Of a DNA stretch of 64,000 nt, positions 30,174-40,870 are shown one piece after another (the first letter of the stretch is position 1; every line of letters begins with the position of its first letter). The position numbers and the translations under genes are program-made. This DNA is from Thraustochytrium sp. TN22 (Eukaryota > Sar > Bigyra > Thraustochytrida > Thraustochytriidae): NCBI GenBank assembly GCA_013306675.1, contig JABLUY010000022.1, positions 1 to 64,000 on the forward strand. Reading direction: 5' to 3'. The notes beneath the pieces were generated by a model. The model was not told the DNA's origin and searched no databases. It was given only the letters and a program-made list of their open reading frames with translations.

Positions 30174-31586
30174 ATGAGGGCGAGCATGGGCGAGGGCCCC
30201 GAGCGGCGAGTGGTGGTGCTGGCGCTGCTGGCCGTGGCGCTGGTGGCGGTGCTGGGCATCGCGCTGGTGAGCGAATCCAAGCCGACGGTGGTGTGGAGCT
30301 TCGCGGCCGCGACGCTGCAGCGCCTCGTGCCGGGGGAGAGCAGCGACGACTATGAGTACGGCGGCGCAGGCTCGGGCGACGGGGACGACCCCGACTCGGA
30401 CTATGACGAGACGCTGGAGGAGGACCTCGAGGAGGAGGTCGAGGAGGAGCAGAAGACCGGCTTCGAGGCGGACCTGGGCGTGGGCGGCGTGCTGCCGAGC
30501 GAGCGCAAGTTCGGCATCGTCTTCTTGCACATTCACAAGGGCGGCGGTTCAACGATGTGCTTCCTGGCCAAGCACAACGAGGAGACGTGCTTCGGCGGCA
30601 ACTGCAACGTCCGCAACTGGAGCCTGCGCAAGGCGCTCATGATGGGCAGTAAGAAGGAGGTCAACGACGTCTACGACAAACTCCTGACCCGAGGCAAGTA
30701 CACCTTCGTGGCCAACGAGTGGATGCTGCCGTCTGAGCTTCCGGAGCGCGACGACATCAAGTGGGTCACCATGCTTCGCAACCCGCTCGCGCGCGTCGAG
30801 TCGCACTACGCCATGGCCATGTCCCAGATCAAGAAGAAGCTGCGCGGCTCGCACGGCCGCGCCCGCTGCTCTTTCGCCGAGGGCCTGCCCGAGCTGAGCG
30901 ACCTCGCCGCGCACATGGACGACCTCGAGGTCGCCTCGCAGACGCGCCTATACTTTGCGCAGAACACGCCAGACAACTGGCAGACGCGCGCCGTCTGCGG
31001 GCCCAAGTGCCTCGAGGTGCCCTTTGGTGCCCTCACCGAGGAGCACCTCGAGTACGCCAAGCAGCGCCTCACCGACTCTTTCGCCGCTGTTGGCATCCTC
31101 GAGCACTTCAAGGAGACCCTGCAGCTCTTCCACAACACCATGCAGTGGAGGCGCGACCCCAGCACCTTCTTCACTTCGCACAAGGGGACCACGCACGGAG
31201 GCCTCACCGTGCTCCAGCGCGTCGAGCTCGAGTCCAAGAGCCGCCCGGGCCTCCTCCTCTTCGCCAAGTGGTTTCAGGCCGTTAACATGCTCGACATTGA
31301 GCTCTACAACCATGGTCTCAAGCTCTTCAAGCAGCAGGCTGCTGCCAATGGCCTGGACGTCGATGTCGGCGACGGCCTTCGCGTCGACTTTGTCTCCCCC
31401 GAGAAAGAGATTACCTCCGCCGCAACCCTGCGCAAGATGGTTGCCGATTACGTCCATCACGCCGGCTGCACCACACAGTGCTGCGGTCTCTGCGCCCCGA
31501 TTGGCTTTTACTGGTATGGCTCAGCCTCCAGGATGAACATGGTCCCCAAGCATGGCAAGCCCTGTCCTGTGCCCAAGTCCCCCTGA
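30174..31586 (+). CDS. Type II membrane sulfotransferase
   Basis: 470 residues. A short cytosolic N-terminus, a signal anchor at about 12-33 (VVVLALLAVALVAVLGIALV), and an acidic stem (about 57-95) precede a luminal domain, the layout of Golgi enzymes. Residues about 118-130 read FLHIHKGGGSTMC, matching the 5'-phosphosulfate-binding loop H-x-H-K-x-G-G-T/S-T of carbohydrate sulfotransferases. Residues about 200-212 read MLRNPLARVESHY, matching the 3'-phosphate-binding R-x-P-x-x-R-x-x-S-x-Y. Cys-rich C-terminus (CTTQCCGLCAP) could form disulfides. It would transfer sulfate from PAPS to a glycan; the closest families by motif are galactose-3-O- and uronyl-2-O-sulfotransferases. The acceptor cannot be told. 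Confidence 0.82.
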   Translation: MRASMGEGPERRVVVLALLAVALVAVLGIALVSESKPTVVWSFAAATLQRLVPGESSDDYEYGGAGSGDGDDPDSDYDETLEEDLEEEVEEEQKTGFEADLGVGGVLPSERKFGIVFLHIHKGGGSTMCFLAKHNEETCFGGNCNVRNWSLRKALMMGSKKEVNDVYDKLLTRGKYTFVANEWMLPSELPERDDIKWVTMLRNPLARVESHYAMAMSQIKKKLRGSHGRARCSFAEGLPELSDLAAHMDDLEVASQTRLYFAQNTPDNWQTRAVCGPKCLEVPFGALTEEHLEYAKQRLTDSFAAVGILEHFKETLQLFHNTMQWRRDPSTFFTSHKGTTHGGLTVLQRVELESKSRPGLLLFAKWFQAVNMLDIELYNHGLKLFKQQAAANGLDVDVGDGLRVDFVSPEKEITSAATLRKMVADYVHHAGCTTQCCGLCAPIGFYWYGSASRMNMVPKHGKPCPVPKSP

Positions 31587-33033
31587 GAATCTCGCATGCA
31601 TGCGTGCGTGCGTGCGTGCATGAGTGCATGAGTGCGTGGCAAAAGAGGCAAAAGGTACACCTCAGCATTCCGCCACGGCCTGATACAGCACGGGACGATG
31701 CTCACAATGCTGTTGGCGCGCAGCAACAGAGACAGCAGGAGTGCATCAGCCATGCAGCGAAGCCATACGCGCTTGGCATGTGTGCATTGGCTGCGTGCAT
31801 GTCGACTCAACAAGGCCAGCCTCCTCGACCAGAGCCACATTGAAAATTTGCAAGACGGCTCATGCAAGAAGGCATGTCCATGGTAAGTTAGTAGAAAGGA
31901 AGAACGGAAGAAAGATTGTTCGATTCGTCGTGAAAGGAAACAGACTTGGAGAAAAAAAAAAAAAAAAAGAGACTTGCGCACGCGTTTTGCGCTCTTCACT
32001 CACGGTCAATCCGCTTGCGATTGCACACCGGCAGACTTTCGTTCACGGCCTGTGTTCAAACCCTCTCGAACGCCTCGTGCTCGCTCGGATCACCGGACCT
32101 CATGCCTGTCCCGACACGAGTCCGCGATCGCTGCCATCGGATCTTCGCATCCGCTCCACCACTCCCTAGCTAGGCCAGGCCGGTCCCGTCGCGGACACGC
32201 AAAACGTCGGACGCATCCACGCAAAGCGGGCCCTTCTCACAAGGACTTTACAGTTAGCTAAATTTTGAAGCTGCCAACGGCGAACAACGGACGCCACGAG
32301 CGCGAGCGCACGGGCGCGAGCGCACGGCCGCGGCGTGCGCCGGCAGGCCCTCCCCCCCCACTCTCTCGTGCTCGCTCACAGTCAAGGCCCATGACGGGAG
32401 AGCGGCGCCTGCTCTGTCGCGTCGCGACGCCCGTCACCGCGCTGAGGCACAGCTCGGGCCTGCGCCCGCGTGCCCGCGCGCCGGCAGCGCAGCGCAGGCG
32501 CTGCCCTGCGCGGTCGGCTCGGCTCGGCTCGGCTGGGACGATTTCTCGTGCAGTGCAAGTGCAATTGGGACGCGTGCGCTGCCCTGCCGGCTGCCGTTAG
32601 CGAGGGAGTGCTTGTCAATGGCACAAACGGCCGCGCCGCGGCACCGCGTCGCAGGCTTCGAGGCAACACGACAAGGGCAAGTCGGGATGGATTCATTCGG
32701 AACGAAAGTTGTCCCAGGCACTGGCTGGGCTGACGGGCCGACTCTAGAGCTGGCCGACTGGTTGACGCTTGAGAGGCCAACGGCAGCCACCCGAAGCTTG
32801 GAGACCTTGCTCGGCGCAGCTAGCTAGCGACGGCCTGAGTCCAGTGCGTCGACTCCCCTGCGGGCCGCGGCAGTGCACCTACGCTAACGGCCGCTACCCG
32901 GCAGCCAGCCAGGTTGCGCCGCGCCAAGCGGCAAAGCCTCATTGCAGATCGGAGCTGCTCAGCGAAGCGGAGGAGCGAGCTCGTTGGTCAGTCGCCCTCG
33001 ATAGCGAGCCTAATTAATCCCAGGCCAGCCAAC
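31587..33033. other. 1.4-kb intergenic region with simple repeats
   Basis: Right after the sulfotransferase stop is a tgca/tgcg tract at about 31594-31638. A run of 18 or so A lies at 31952-31970. The rest is moderately GC-rich and shows no convincing gene; several stop-interrupted frames overlap. Confidence 0.5.
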
Positions 33034-34169
33034 ATGAAGTGGGCGCTCATCTGCGTGCTGCTCTGCACGCTCCTGGCCATGGCCCACGCCATGAGCCTGC
33101 GCGAAGAGCTGCTCAGCGAGCTCGACAAGAAGACCAAGGAGGAGAGGGCCGCGGCCAAGGCCGCCAAGAAGGAGGCCAAGGCCGCCAAGAAGGCGGCCAA
33201 GAAGGCCGCAAAGCAGGCCAAGAAGCTCGCCAAAATGGCCGAGACGACCCACGAGACCTGCTTGGCCATCTACCAGATGGAACCCGCGATCTCATTCTCT
33301 ACTTGCCTCGACGAGCAGGAGGTCCTCGGCCAGTGGAACCACAACTGCAGCCAGTACGGCGACTATCATGACTGCGCTGCGCGGCCCGAGTGCTCCTGGT
33401 GGCACTTTGAGAACCAGAATGTCTGCATGGCGTACGTGGCTCGCCCGCCCTGGCGCAATCGTTCCAAGGCTCGCGACCTCGATGACTAACTCTTTCCCCC
33501 CGGCGCGCACCCTTGCAACACGCAAATGTACACAGCAACCCGTGCTTCCGGTACGTAAACACCACCTCTCTGCCAACCTAGCTAGCCAGCTAGCTAGCAA
33601 GGGAGCACAGACTGACGAACCCCCCCGCCAAACGCCGCCTCACCTGCCTCACAGAATCAACAACGGCCTCTGCACCATCCAGAACACCGGCGGCCGCTGC
33701 GTTTGGTACACCAAGGAGCAGAACTTCGAGCTGCGCGGTGTTGATGCGCCGGGCTGCTACAAGTCGCCGTGCCACAACCCGCTCGACAACTCGCCCGACG
33801 GCTGCGCCGCCAAGAGCAACGACTACTACGGGTACGTTTACATGTGTGTCCCGAGCGGGAGTCGAGCTCGTACAACTGACGTCTTCCGCCTCGTCCAGCT
33901 GCATCTGGTGCAAGAAGAATGGCGGCCAAAAGTATGGCTGCATGAACGAGAAGCTCAGTTCCCAGGCGCAGTGCTGGAACATTCTCGGCGCGGACCACCT
34001 CCCCGGCTGCAACGGCTGCTCCGACTTTTCCGATCCTGATGGCTATGGCGTCTGCCCCACGGACAAGCCCGAGTGCCGCACGACTTGCTGCCAGTCCCCC
34101 TACTGCACGTGCTCGCTCGACGGGACTCGTTCCGCAGGCGAGTCCGGCCAGGACATCATCCTCGACTGA
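33034..34169 (+). CDS. Secreted Cys-rich protein (spliced, with a 15-nt microexon)
   Basis: Inferred exons 33034-33431, 33536-33550, 33655-33831 and 33899-34169 join to 861 nt, 286 residues. Introns are 104, 104 and 67 bases, GT-AG with gtacgt donors. The second exon is only 15 bases and encodes NPCFR plus phase. The N-terminus MKWALICVLLCTLLAMAHA is a signal peptide. Residues about 40-68 are a Lys/Ala amphipathic helix. The rest has repeated short Cys modules around Trp/Tyr (CSWWHF, CVWYT, CIWCKKN, CNGC), so likely several disulfides. No named domain recognised. The protein is presumably secreted or wall-associated; function unknown. Splice sites fit both consensus and frame, but are inferred without transcript data. 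Confidence 0.75.
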
Positions 34170-34761
34170 GTCTGCCTGCGCAACATCTGCACCCGCATTC
34201 ACTCTCTGATTTGCTCTCCTCTTCCTACGAAGCTTTTGCCTCGCCTCTGCAGCCACAGAAAATGCCCATACCCCGGCTTCTCCATACACAACTTGAGCTC
34301 AATCTCTTTTTTTTCTTTTCCCTTCATTTGATGCTGCGCTGCGGCGCCGTGCGTCAGCCCTGCCCTTGATGCGCGACCCTTGCATGAGCCTCGCTCGCCT
34401 GCGCCCCCTCGCACCTCGACTGGACTCTCTCTGCTCGCCGTAGGGCCTGCCAGCAAGCTCACGAGAAGTATACGAAACGTGAACTCGCAGTTGACTTGGA
34501 CTTGAAGAAAAACACACGGCGCACACCGGGTCTCCGCGCGGAGTCCAGGAACCATTTTCCGAGCCAGGCACGTGCGGCCAGGCCCAAGCGCAGCGCAGCG
34601 CCCTGCGCAGGCCCGCGCGGCGCGGCCGAGGCGCGCGCAGAGCGGGAAGCGCGCGTGCGGCGCGGCGCGGCGGGCCGGGCCCGGCGCGGTCTGCGAGGGC
34701 GCCAGCCAGGCAGCCAGGCAGCCAGGCCAGCGGGCTGTGCGATCGTGCGTCCAACGCGACG
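34170..34761. other. Intergenic region
   Basis: Poly-T near 34306-34320 then GC-rich sequence with repeated aggcagcc units near 34705-34730. No gene seen. Confidence 0.5.
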
Positions 34762-35856
34762 ATGTTGCCCGTGGGACTGCACGCCGCCGTGGCGGTGCCG
34801 GTGCCCATGGAGCGACGGGCGACGTGGGCGGGGCGGGAGGCGGCCAGAGGCGGTAGCGGCGGGAGGCCCTTCGAGGCGGTCGCAGGCAACCTGCGCAGCG
34901 CCTTCTGCGCATACTCCATTAAGTTGACGCTGCCGCCGACGCCCAAGCACGAGAAGCGCCGCCAGTCCGTCGTGGAGTTGCAGCGCACCCTGGCGCAGCA
35001 GACAAGGCCCAAAGTCCGAGCGCCGCGCCAGAGCGCAGGCCGCAGCTACTCCCTTGCGGCCATGCGCACGCGGCCTGCCTCCGCAGACGCAGTCGAGTCA
35101 GCCACGCCTGCGTGGTGCCTCGCGCACCGCTCCCTTGATGTCGCGCACAAGGCGAGCAGTGAGCCGAGGTCTGGTGGCTCGCGTGACGTGCAGGGGCGCA
35201 AGCGCAGCTCTTCGCGGCCCAAGGCGCGGCCCGCCGCTGGCAAGAGGGTCGCGCCACTCAATGCAGCTGCCAGCAGTGGCCCTACGAGGTCAATGCCCGC
35301 CCCAAGCGCCACCGTAAACTCCACGCAAAGCTCACGGCCAGTTGGGAGGCCTCCTGCTCCTGCTGCCTCTCCTGCCGCGGCCATCGCCACGCCTGCGCCG
35401 GCGGACAGCATGCCTCGCAAGCCGTCTCTCCCGTCGCACCGGGCGCGTACGCCGACCCGCGCTGCGCAGCGCGGGCCCGCAAGCCAGGACGACGAGGACA
35501 ATGACAACGACAGCTTCGATGATGATGGTGACGCGAGCGACGGGCGCTCCAACCAGAGCAGCATAGTTCAGAGGAGTTCTACGATGCGGCCCAGCGAGGT
35601 AGCGCGCCGAAGGGCCGTCGAGGCGCAAGTCCGCCGCGCTCAGCTGCGTGTCCAGCAAGAGAAGGCGCGGCTCGCCCAGGCCGACCGCAGCGCGCGCGCC
35701 GAGGCCGAGCGCGTACGCGAGACTGCCCGCGACTTCGTGCGCGAGAAGGTGCGCGCCAAGGAGATGACCCGCCGCCTCATCTACGCACGGAACAAGCTCT
35801 TGCGCGAGTTTTTCGAGGCGCAGAATCCAGCCGTGGCCGTCCCGGTCGCGCCGTGA
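34762..35856 (+). CDS. Hypothetical basic protein with C-terminal coiled coil
   Basis: 364 residues from the ATG at 34762 (an internal ATG at residue 16 is also possible). The first two thirds are Ser/Pro/Arg/Ala-rich and probably disordered. An acidic patch (DDEDNDNDSFDDDGD) precedes a charged helix at about 285-355 with regular Arg/Ala/Glu spacing that should form a coiled coil. I do not recognise the family. The frame is a single continuous one ending 200 bases before the convergent GPI-type gene. Confidence 0.5.
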   Translation: MLPVGLHAAVAVPVPMERRATWAGREAARGGSGGRPFEAVAGNLRSAFCAYSIKLTLPPTPKHEKRRQSVVELQRTLAQQTRPKVRAPRQSAGRSYSLAAMRTRPASADAVESATPAWCLAHRSLDVAHKASSEPRSGGSRDVQGRKRSSSRPKARPAAGKRVAPLNAAASSGPTRSMPAPSATVNSTQSSRPVGRPPAPAASPAAAIATPAPADSMPRKPSLPSHRARTPTRAAQRGPASQDDEDNDNDSFDDDGDASDGRSNQSSIVQRSSTMRPSEVARRRAVEAQVRRAQLRVQQEKARLAQADRSARAEAERVRETARDFVREKVRAKEMTRRLIYARNKLLREFFEAQNPAVAVPVAP

Positions 35857-36060
35857 GCTTGCCGGCGCAGTCCATGTAATTTACATTTTTCCAGGAGTCT
35901 CAAAGAAAGAGAGACAGACAGACAGACATAGAAACAGAAAGAGACTACCTTTCCTACCACTTCTAAAGGAAATCTCTAAAAGCACAAGCATCAGTCTCAT
36001 ACAAAATGTTTCCTCCCTTGTCGTAGCACCTGTCCCTGTTTCCTGCCCGACATCGCTACA

Positions 36061-36630
36061 TCAAACAGTCAGGCTGAGTAGGGCCGCCGCAACAGCCAGC
36101 GCGCCAAAGGGCGCTGGGTGCAGCGTGGTGCTCGCCGAAGGCGCCGCGGTGGTGGGCGCTGCCGAAGGCACCCGCGTCGGGAGCCGGGTCGGCGTGGCCG
36201 TCGTTGGCGGAGACGGCGGCTCCGTCGGCTTGGGCGTTGGCTCGCGCGTCGGGCCATCGGTGAGGTCACTGACAAAGACGGTTGTGGGCGCCATGGTCGC
36301 CAAGTTGCCGTAGCTGGAGTAGCACTGGCGCCACGAGGCGAAGAGAGTGTTTTGCAGCACACAGGTCGCTGCCGTCGCGTCCCACGAGCAGCTGCACGGG
36401 CTGCTGCCCAACAAATTAACATACCCGCTGCCGGACGTCAGCTCCACGGCCGCGCATGACGCGCAGTCCGCCTCCACGCTGCACACCGTGCCGGCCTCGT
36501 ACTGGTCGTTCCCGAACAGCGCGCCCATGTCCGAGTCGCTGCACGTCTGCGCCACCGCGCTGCCCGCCAGCGCCAGCACCAGCACCAGCAGCGACCGCAC
36601 TGGCGCCTGCGTCGGTCGCCGCGTCGCCAT
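36061..36630 (-). CDS. Secreted, probably GPI-anchored Cys-rich protein
   Basis: 189 residues from the ATG at 36630. A signal peptide (LLVLVLALAGSAVAQ) is followed by a small domain with eight Cys (about 30-105), then a Thr/Pro-rich stalk from about 110 with repeats such as PTREPTPKPTEPP that would carry O-glycans, and a hydrophobic C-terminal tail (FGALAVAAALLSLTV) with no charged residue after it, typical of a GPI-anchor signal. It is probably a cell-surface protein. I do not recognise the Cys domain. It is convergent with the basic coiled-coil gene. Confidence 0.7.
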   Translation of the reverse strand: MATRRPTQAPVRSLLVLVLALAGSAVAQTCSDSDMGALFGNDQYEAGTVCSVEADCASCAAVELTSGSGYVNLLGSSPCSCSWDATAATCVLQNTLFASWRQCYSSYGNLATMAPTTVFVSDLTDGPTREPTPKPTEPPSPPTTATPTRLPTRVPSAAPTTAAPSASTTLHPAPFGALAVAAALLSLTV

Positions 36631-37003
36631 CGCGAGCTGCGCGCCGCGCCGCCCTGCGCTGCAGTTCTGCCGCGCCGCCGCCGGGACTCCGCCGCCGCGT
36701 ACTTCCCCTCATGCGAGCCAAGAGGCAGGCAGGCAGGTCTGCACGCCCGAGCTCGACGTCCAGGCAGTGCCCGCGACGCGAGCCCGCACGTACGCGCCGC
36801 GCAAGTCGCGCAAGCCACGCTGGGCGAGTGAGCGTGCCTTGCGCGCAGCTGGCGCCGAGTCGAGTCGAGTCGACTCGAGTCGAGTCGAGATGAGACGGAA
36901 TCAGAGTCGGAGTCGGAGTCGGAGTCGGCGGCCGCTACGGCGGCGTCCGCCGCGGCGGCCTACTGCTACTTCTTGATCGACCGGCACGAGGACGAGGCTC
37001 GCA
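36631..37003. other. Intergenic region with gagtc repeats
   Basis: A run of cgagt pentamers at about 36850-36890 includes a near palindrome, and a second run of cggagt hexamers lies at about 36900-36930. No gene seen. Confidence 0.55.
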
Positions 37004-37690
37004 TTAAGCGAGCTTGGGGATGGCGGCAATGTCGGTGGGCGTCATACCGATGGTCTGGGCGAGCTCGATGGCGAGCGCCGAGCCAACGCACTTGCGCACG
37101 AAGGCGAGGACATCGAGGAGGGCGTCGCGAGCGTCGTCCCAGGGTAAGCCTTGCACGAGCACGACGCCGTCGAGGATCCGCTGGAAGACGTGCGCCGGGC
37201 ACTGCATGGCGATACGAGAGAGGAGGTCGACGAGGATGACCTCGTCACGAATGCGCGCCTTGAGCATCTGGTTCGTGACGCCCACGATCCTGAACATCTC
37301 ATTGTCGAGCATCATCTTTTGCAGCTTGTAAATTTGCGGCTCGCCCTGCAGCGCGCCTGATGGCCCGACGCCTGGGTGCTCCGAATGCTGCAGCTGCTGC
37401 TGCAAATTCTGCTTCTGGGGTAACAGCTGGGATTGCCGCATTTGTTGCTGCTCGGGCTTTTGCTGCGTTTGCTGCTGCTGCTGCTGCTGCTGCGATTGCT
37501 GTTGCTGTTGCTGTTGCATGCGTAGCATGATCTGCATCTGCTGCATCTGTGCTTGCTGCATCTGTGCTTGCTGCATCTGTGCTTGCTGCATATGCATCTG
37601 CACGTGCTGTAGATGCTGAAGGCGCAGCGCGTCTTGCTGTGCTGCATGTTGTGCCTGCTGCGCCTGCTGAAGTTGCGGTCCCATGTAAAC

Positions 37691-37727
<37 letters not shown>

Positions 37728-40366
37728 CGTTGTTGCTCCCGATGCATCTGCTGCCGCTGTTGCTCCTGTAGCTCTTTCAGTTGAAGTTCTTGCTGCCGTC
37801 TGAGCTGCTCAAGCTCCATCCTATGGCTGACCTCAATCTCTTGTCGCGCGGAAAGTCGCGCAGCGGTTGGGCTGGATGAAAGCTGCAGGGCAGCGGCCGC
37901 CTCTAGGCGGCGGCGCTTGGCGTCAGCGTCCTCTGCAATGACCGCTGGCCCACCTTGGCGCTTTAGCCCGGGCCCTGCCGTGTCTTGCGCTGCAGCACGC
38001 TCAAGCGCCTGACCAGCGGCATTCAAAAGCGCGAGCGCCTCCCCGGGTCGCGCCATGGCTTTCCCCTTGCTCTTGGCCTTGGATGCGGACTCCCATTCGG
38101 CATCGTCCATCTCTCCTTCGTCGCCACCACCATCGTCATCGCTGTCGTCGTCGAGGTACTCGTCATCATCGTCGTTCGTCGCTTGGCGTCTGGTCCGTCC
38201 GGCGCCGTCAGCAGGCAGCCCAAGGTGGCGCGAAACGGACGCGCCGCTACGTTGCGCCGTCGCGGACGCCTTCGCGGAGCGGCGCTGCCGGCGACGCGCC
38301 TGCGCGGCAGCCGCCTCGGCGAGCTCAGTCCGAGTAAGGGCGGAGCCGGCGCGGCGCTCTTGCGGCGGCTCGCCGAGCTCGCGGTAAAAGACGGACCAGA
38401 CCGCGTCTGCGTACTGGATGTTGGCCTCCTCCGTGATGTGAATGCCGTCGACAGACTTGATCATGTCAACCGGCGCAGAGGCGAATCCAAAGCCGTGCTC
38501 TTCGCACATCTCCTGGTAGGCTCGCGGGAAGTCCTGCGCGATGTGCGCGGAGGAGTCGTCATAGCCGAGCTCCCGCGCCAGCGCGTTCAGATTGACGCGC
38601 GGCGGGCAGACGACGACGATGCGCAGGTCGCCCTCAAAGAGTGGATTCTGCCTGTGGATCTCGCGTGCCTTGAGCGGGATTGTCGCGCAACTCCTGGCAA
38701 TCTGCCGCGCATCCAGCCTTGTCCGCGCCTTGACTCGCTTGCGAATCGCGGTACGGAGGTCGTTGGTCCCCAGCAAAACCACGAGCCATTTGGGCATGGC
38801 ACTTAGAAATTCCGGCACGAAGTGGTCCAGGCCATTGAAGTCATGTGGGCGCGCGCCCGTCATCCATTCCTCGTTGCCGTCGTCGTCGTGTGCCGTCGTG
38901 CGGCTGCACAGCGCAGACTCCACCACGCGGAGCCGGTACGGCGCGAGCCGTTCTGCCAAGAGCCGTGGCCACGTCTTCTCGTAGCGGCCTGTGTAGTTGT
39001 GCGCCATGCCCCAGGTGATGGAGTCGCCGTAAAAGAGCACGACGCCATCCGTAAGGCTGTCGCGCTTCGCCTCTGCCTCCCCCTCGACCGCCGAGCCGGC
39101 CTCGCCCTTGACATCCCGAGCGCGCACCAGGCCGCGGTGCGGCGGCGGCGACAGGTCGCCGCGCGACCTGGCGTTCGCGCTAGAAGCGCTGCGGCTGCGC
39201 ATCTCCAGCTCGTCTAGCTCCCTCGTGACGCCATTCTCTTCAGAGCTGCTCTCCGACTCGCTCCAGGCCTCGTCCGACTCAGGCGTCTCATCCTCTGACG
39301 AGTGCCACTCCCCAGCGGCAGTCGCGCTGGCACCCGCGCTCCCGCCGCGCCCGCGACCTCGGCCTCGGCCTCGGCCGCGGCCGCGGCCACGACCTCGCCC
39401 GCGCCCGCCGCGCCCGCGCCCGCGGCCACCACGTCCACGTCCGCGTCCGCGTCCGCGCGCGGGGGTCGGGGCATCGTCGCCATCCTCGGAGGCCTCGCTC
39501 GAGTCTTCGCTAAGGGCTTCGGGCGCCGAGGGCGCCGCGCTTTGCCCGGCTGCACCGCCTCCGCGACCGCGGCCCCTGCCCCTGCCCCGGCCGCGGCCGC
39601 GACCTCGCAGTCCGCGGGACGAAGAGGAGGAGGATCCGCCGCGCGCGCTGGTGAGCTCGCTCGTCGGGAACGTCTCCGGGTACGGCGACGGGTAGACGGG
39701 GCGCCGCTCCCCGACGCGGCCGCTGGACAAGCCGCGGCGGCCGAGGCGGGCGCTGAAGCTGGGCCAGCTCGTGGTTGCCGTCCCTGCCGCCTCCGACGTG
39801 GTCGCCTCCACCTCATCCGCCACCGCGTCTACCTCCGCCTTGACGTCTTGCTGACTGGCCCTGCGGCGCGCGGCGAGTCGCGCGGCCGCCGCGAGCTCAT
39901 CATTGTTGCCATGAATTCGAGCGCGGCTCGCGCTGCTTCTGCCGCGCCGAAGGCCGATGCCCACGGAGTCGTCTTCGTCGCTGCTCAGTACCACGGCAGC
40001 CACGTCCACGTCCGCGTCCACGTCCACATCCTCGTCCTCGCTCGCAGCCGCCAGGCCGCTGGCGCGGCGCCGTCGCCGCCGCCGCCGCGCGCCGCGGCTC
40101 CCGGCCGCCGCGGCGCCCGTGGCGCCCGCGGCTGCGGCGTCGTCTTCGTCGCTGCTCAGCACCGACACGACGTGCACGCCGCCACCCTCGTCGCTGCTGA
40201 GCACTTCGCCGCCGCCGCCGCCGCCACCGTCGGCGCTGTTGCCGCCGCCCAGGCCGAGGCCAGTCCCGCCGCCCGAGCCCGGCCCGGCCGACGCGACGGA
40301 CTCGGGCGACGCCGGCGCCTCCGCCTGCCGCCGCCGCCGCCGCGCCGTGCCCTGGCTCTGGCCCAT
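37004..40366 (-). CDS. SGNH hydrolase domain inside an RGG/poly-Q protein with repeated VLSSDE motifs
   Basis: 1120 residues in one frame. Three copies of VLSSDE lie at residues 55-60, 69-74 and 126-131; each follows hydrophobic residues and resembles a SUMO-interaction or CK2 site. An RG/RGG tract lies at about 255-345. The folded core at about 440-655 is an SGNH/GDSL hydrolase: FYGDSITWG (nucleophile Ser near 448), VLLGTNDL (Gly and Asn blocks near 528-533) and a final VDGIHIT (Asp/His near 638-642). After a basic linker come long Gln runs (about 865-990, interrupted by Met/His/Ala) and a conserved-looking helical C-terminus at about 1010-1120. The catalytic domain implies ester or acyl hydrolysis; the flanks suggest a nuclear or RNA-granule setting. 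The pairing is odd, and the substrate is unknown. Confidence 0.8.
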
Positions 40367-40612
40367 CGCGCCGCGCCGCGCGCGCCGCGCCGCGCCGCGC
40401 CGCGCCGGCGCCCACGTTTCCGCTCTGCGGAAGCGGCGGCGGCGGCGCCAGCGAGGACGGCGAGCGTGAGGAAGAAGTCGTCCCGCACGTTGACAAGAGC
40501 GGCTCGCCGGAGGTGGAGGCCAACGGCGGAAGCGACGGCGGCAGCGGTCACAGGCTGCGAGGCGAGGGCGAGGCGCGCAAGCACATCCGGGCCGGGCCGG
40601 GTACTAGACGGA

Positions 40613-40646
<34 letters not shown>

Positions 40647-40870
40647 ATGGTGATGATGATGGTGATGGTGATGGTGATGGTGATGGTGCGTACAAGCGAA
40701 CCTGGATGCCAGTGGACAAGGCATCCAGAGGTGGCCACGGATCTTGGTGAAAGTTAAAAAGAGCAGTGAGAGGAGTTGCGGGGAGGCAGCTAGCTAGCTA
40801 GCTGTGTCGCTGGACTGATCTCAGGCTGGCTCGTGCAGGCGCGTTCATGGTTTTAATGGGGGTGATCAGT
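40367..40870. other. Intergenic region with a (ctg)n-(gatggt)n tract
   Basis: Upstream region of the SGNH gene and 3' flank of the ABC transporter, both on the minus strand. A ctg trinucleotide run then gatggt hexamers fill about 40612-40688. A gctagctagc palindromic run lies at about 40788-40803, close to the transporter 3' end. Confidence 0.6.

Noticed and set aside
40345-40366. N-myristoylation of the SGNH protein (MGQSQG)
   Set aside because: Gly2 is present but residue 6 is Gly instead of Ser/Thr, so the consensus is not met.
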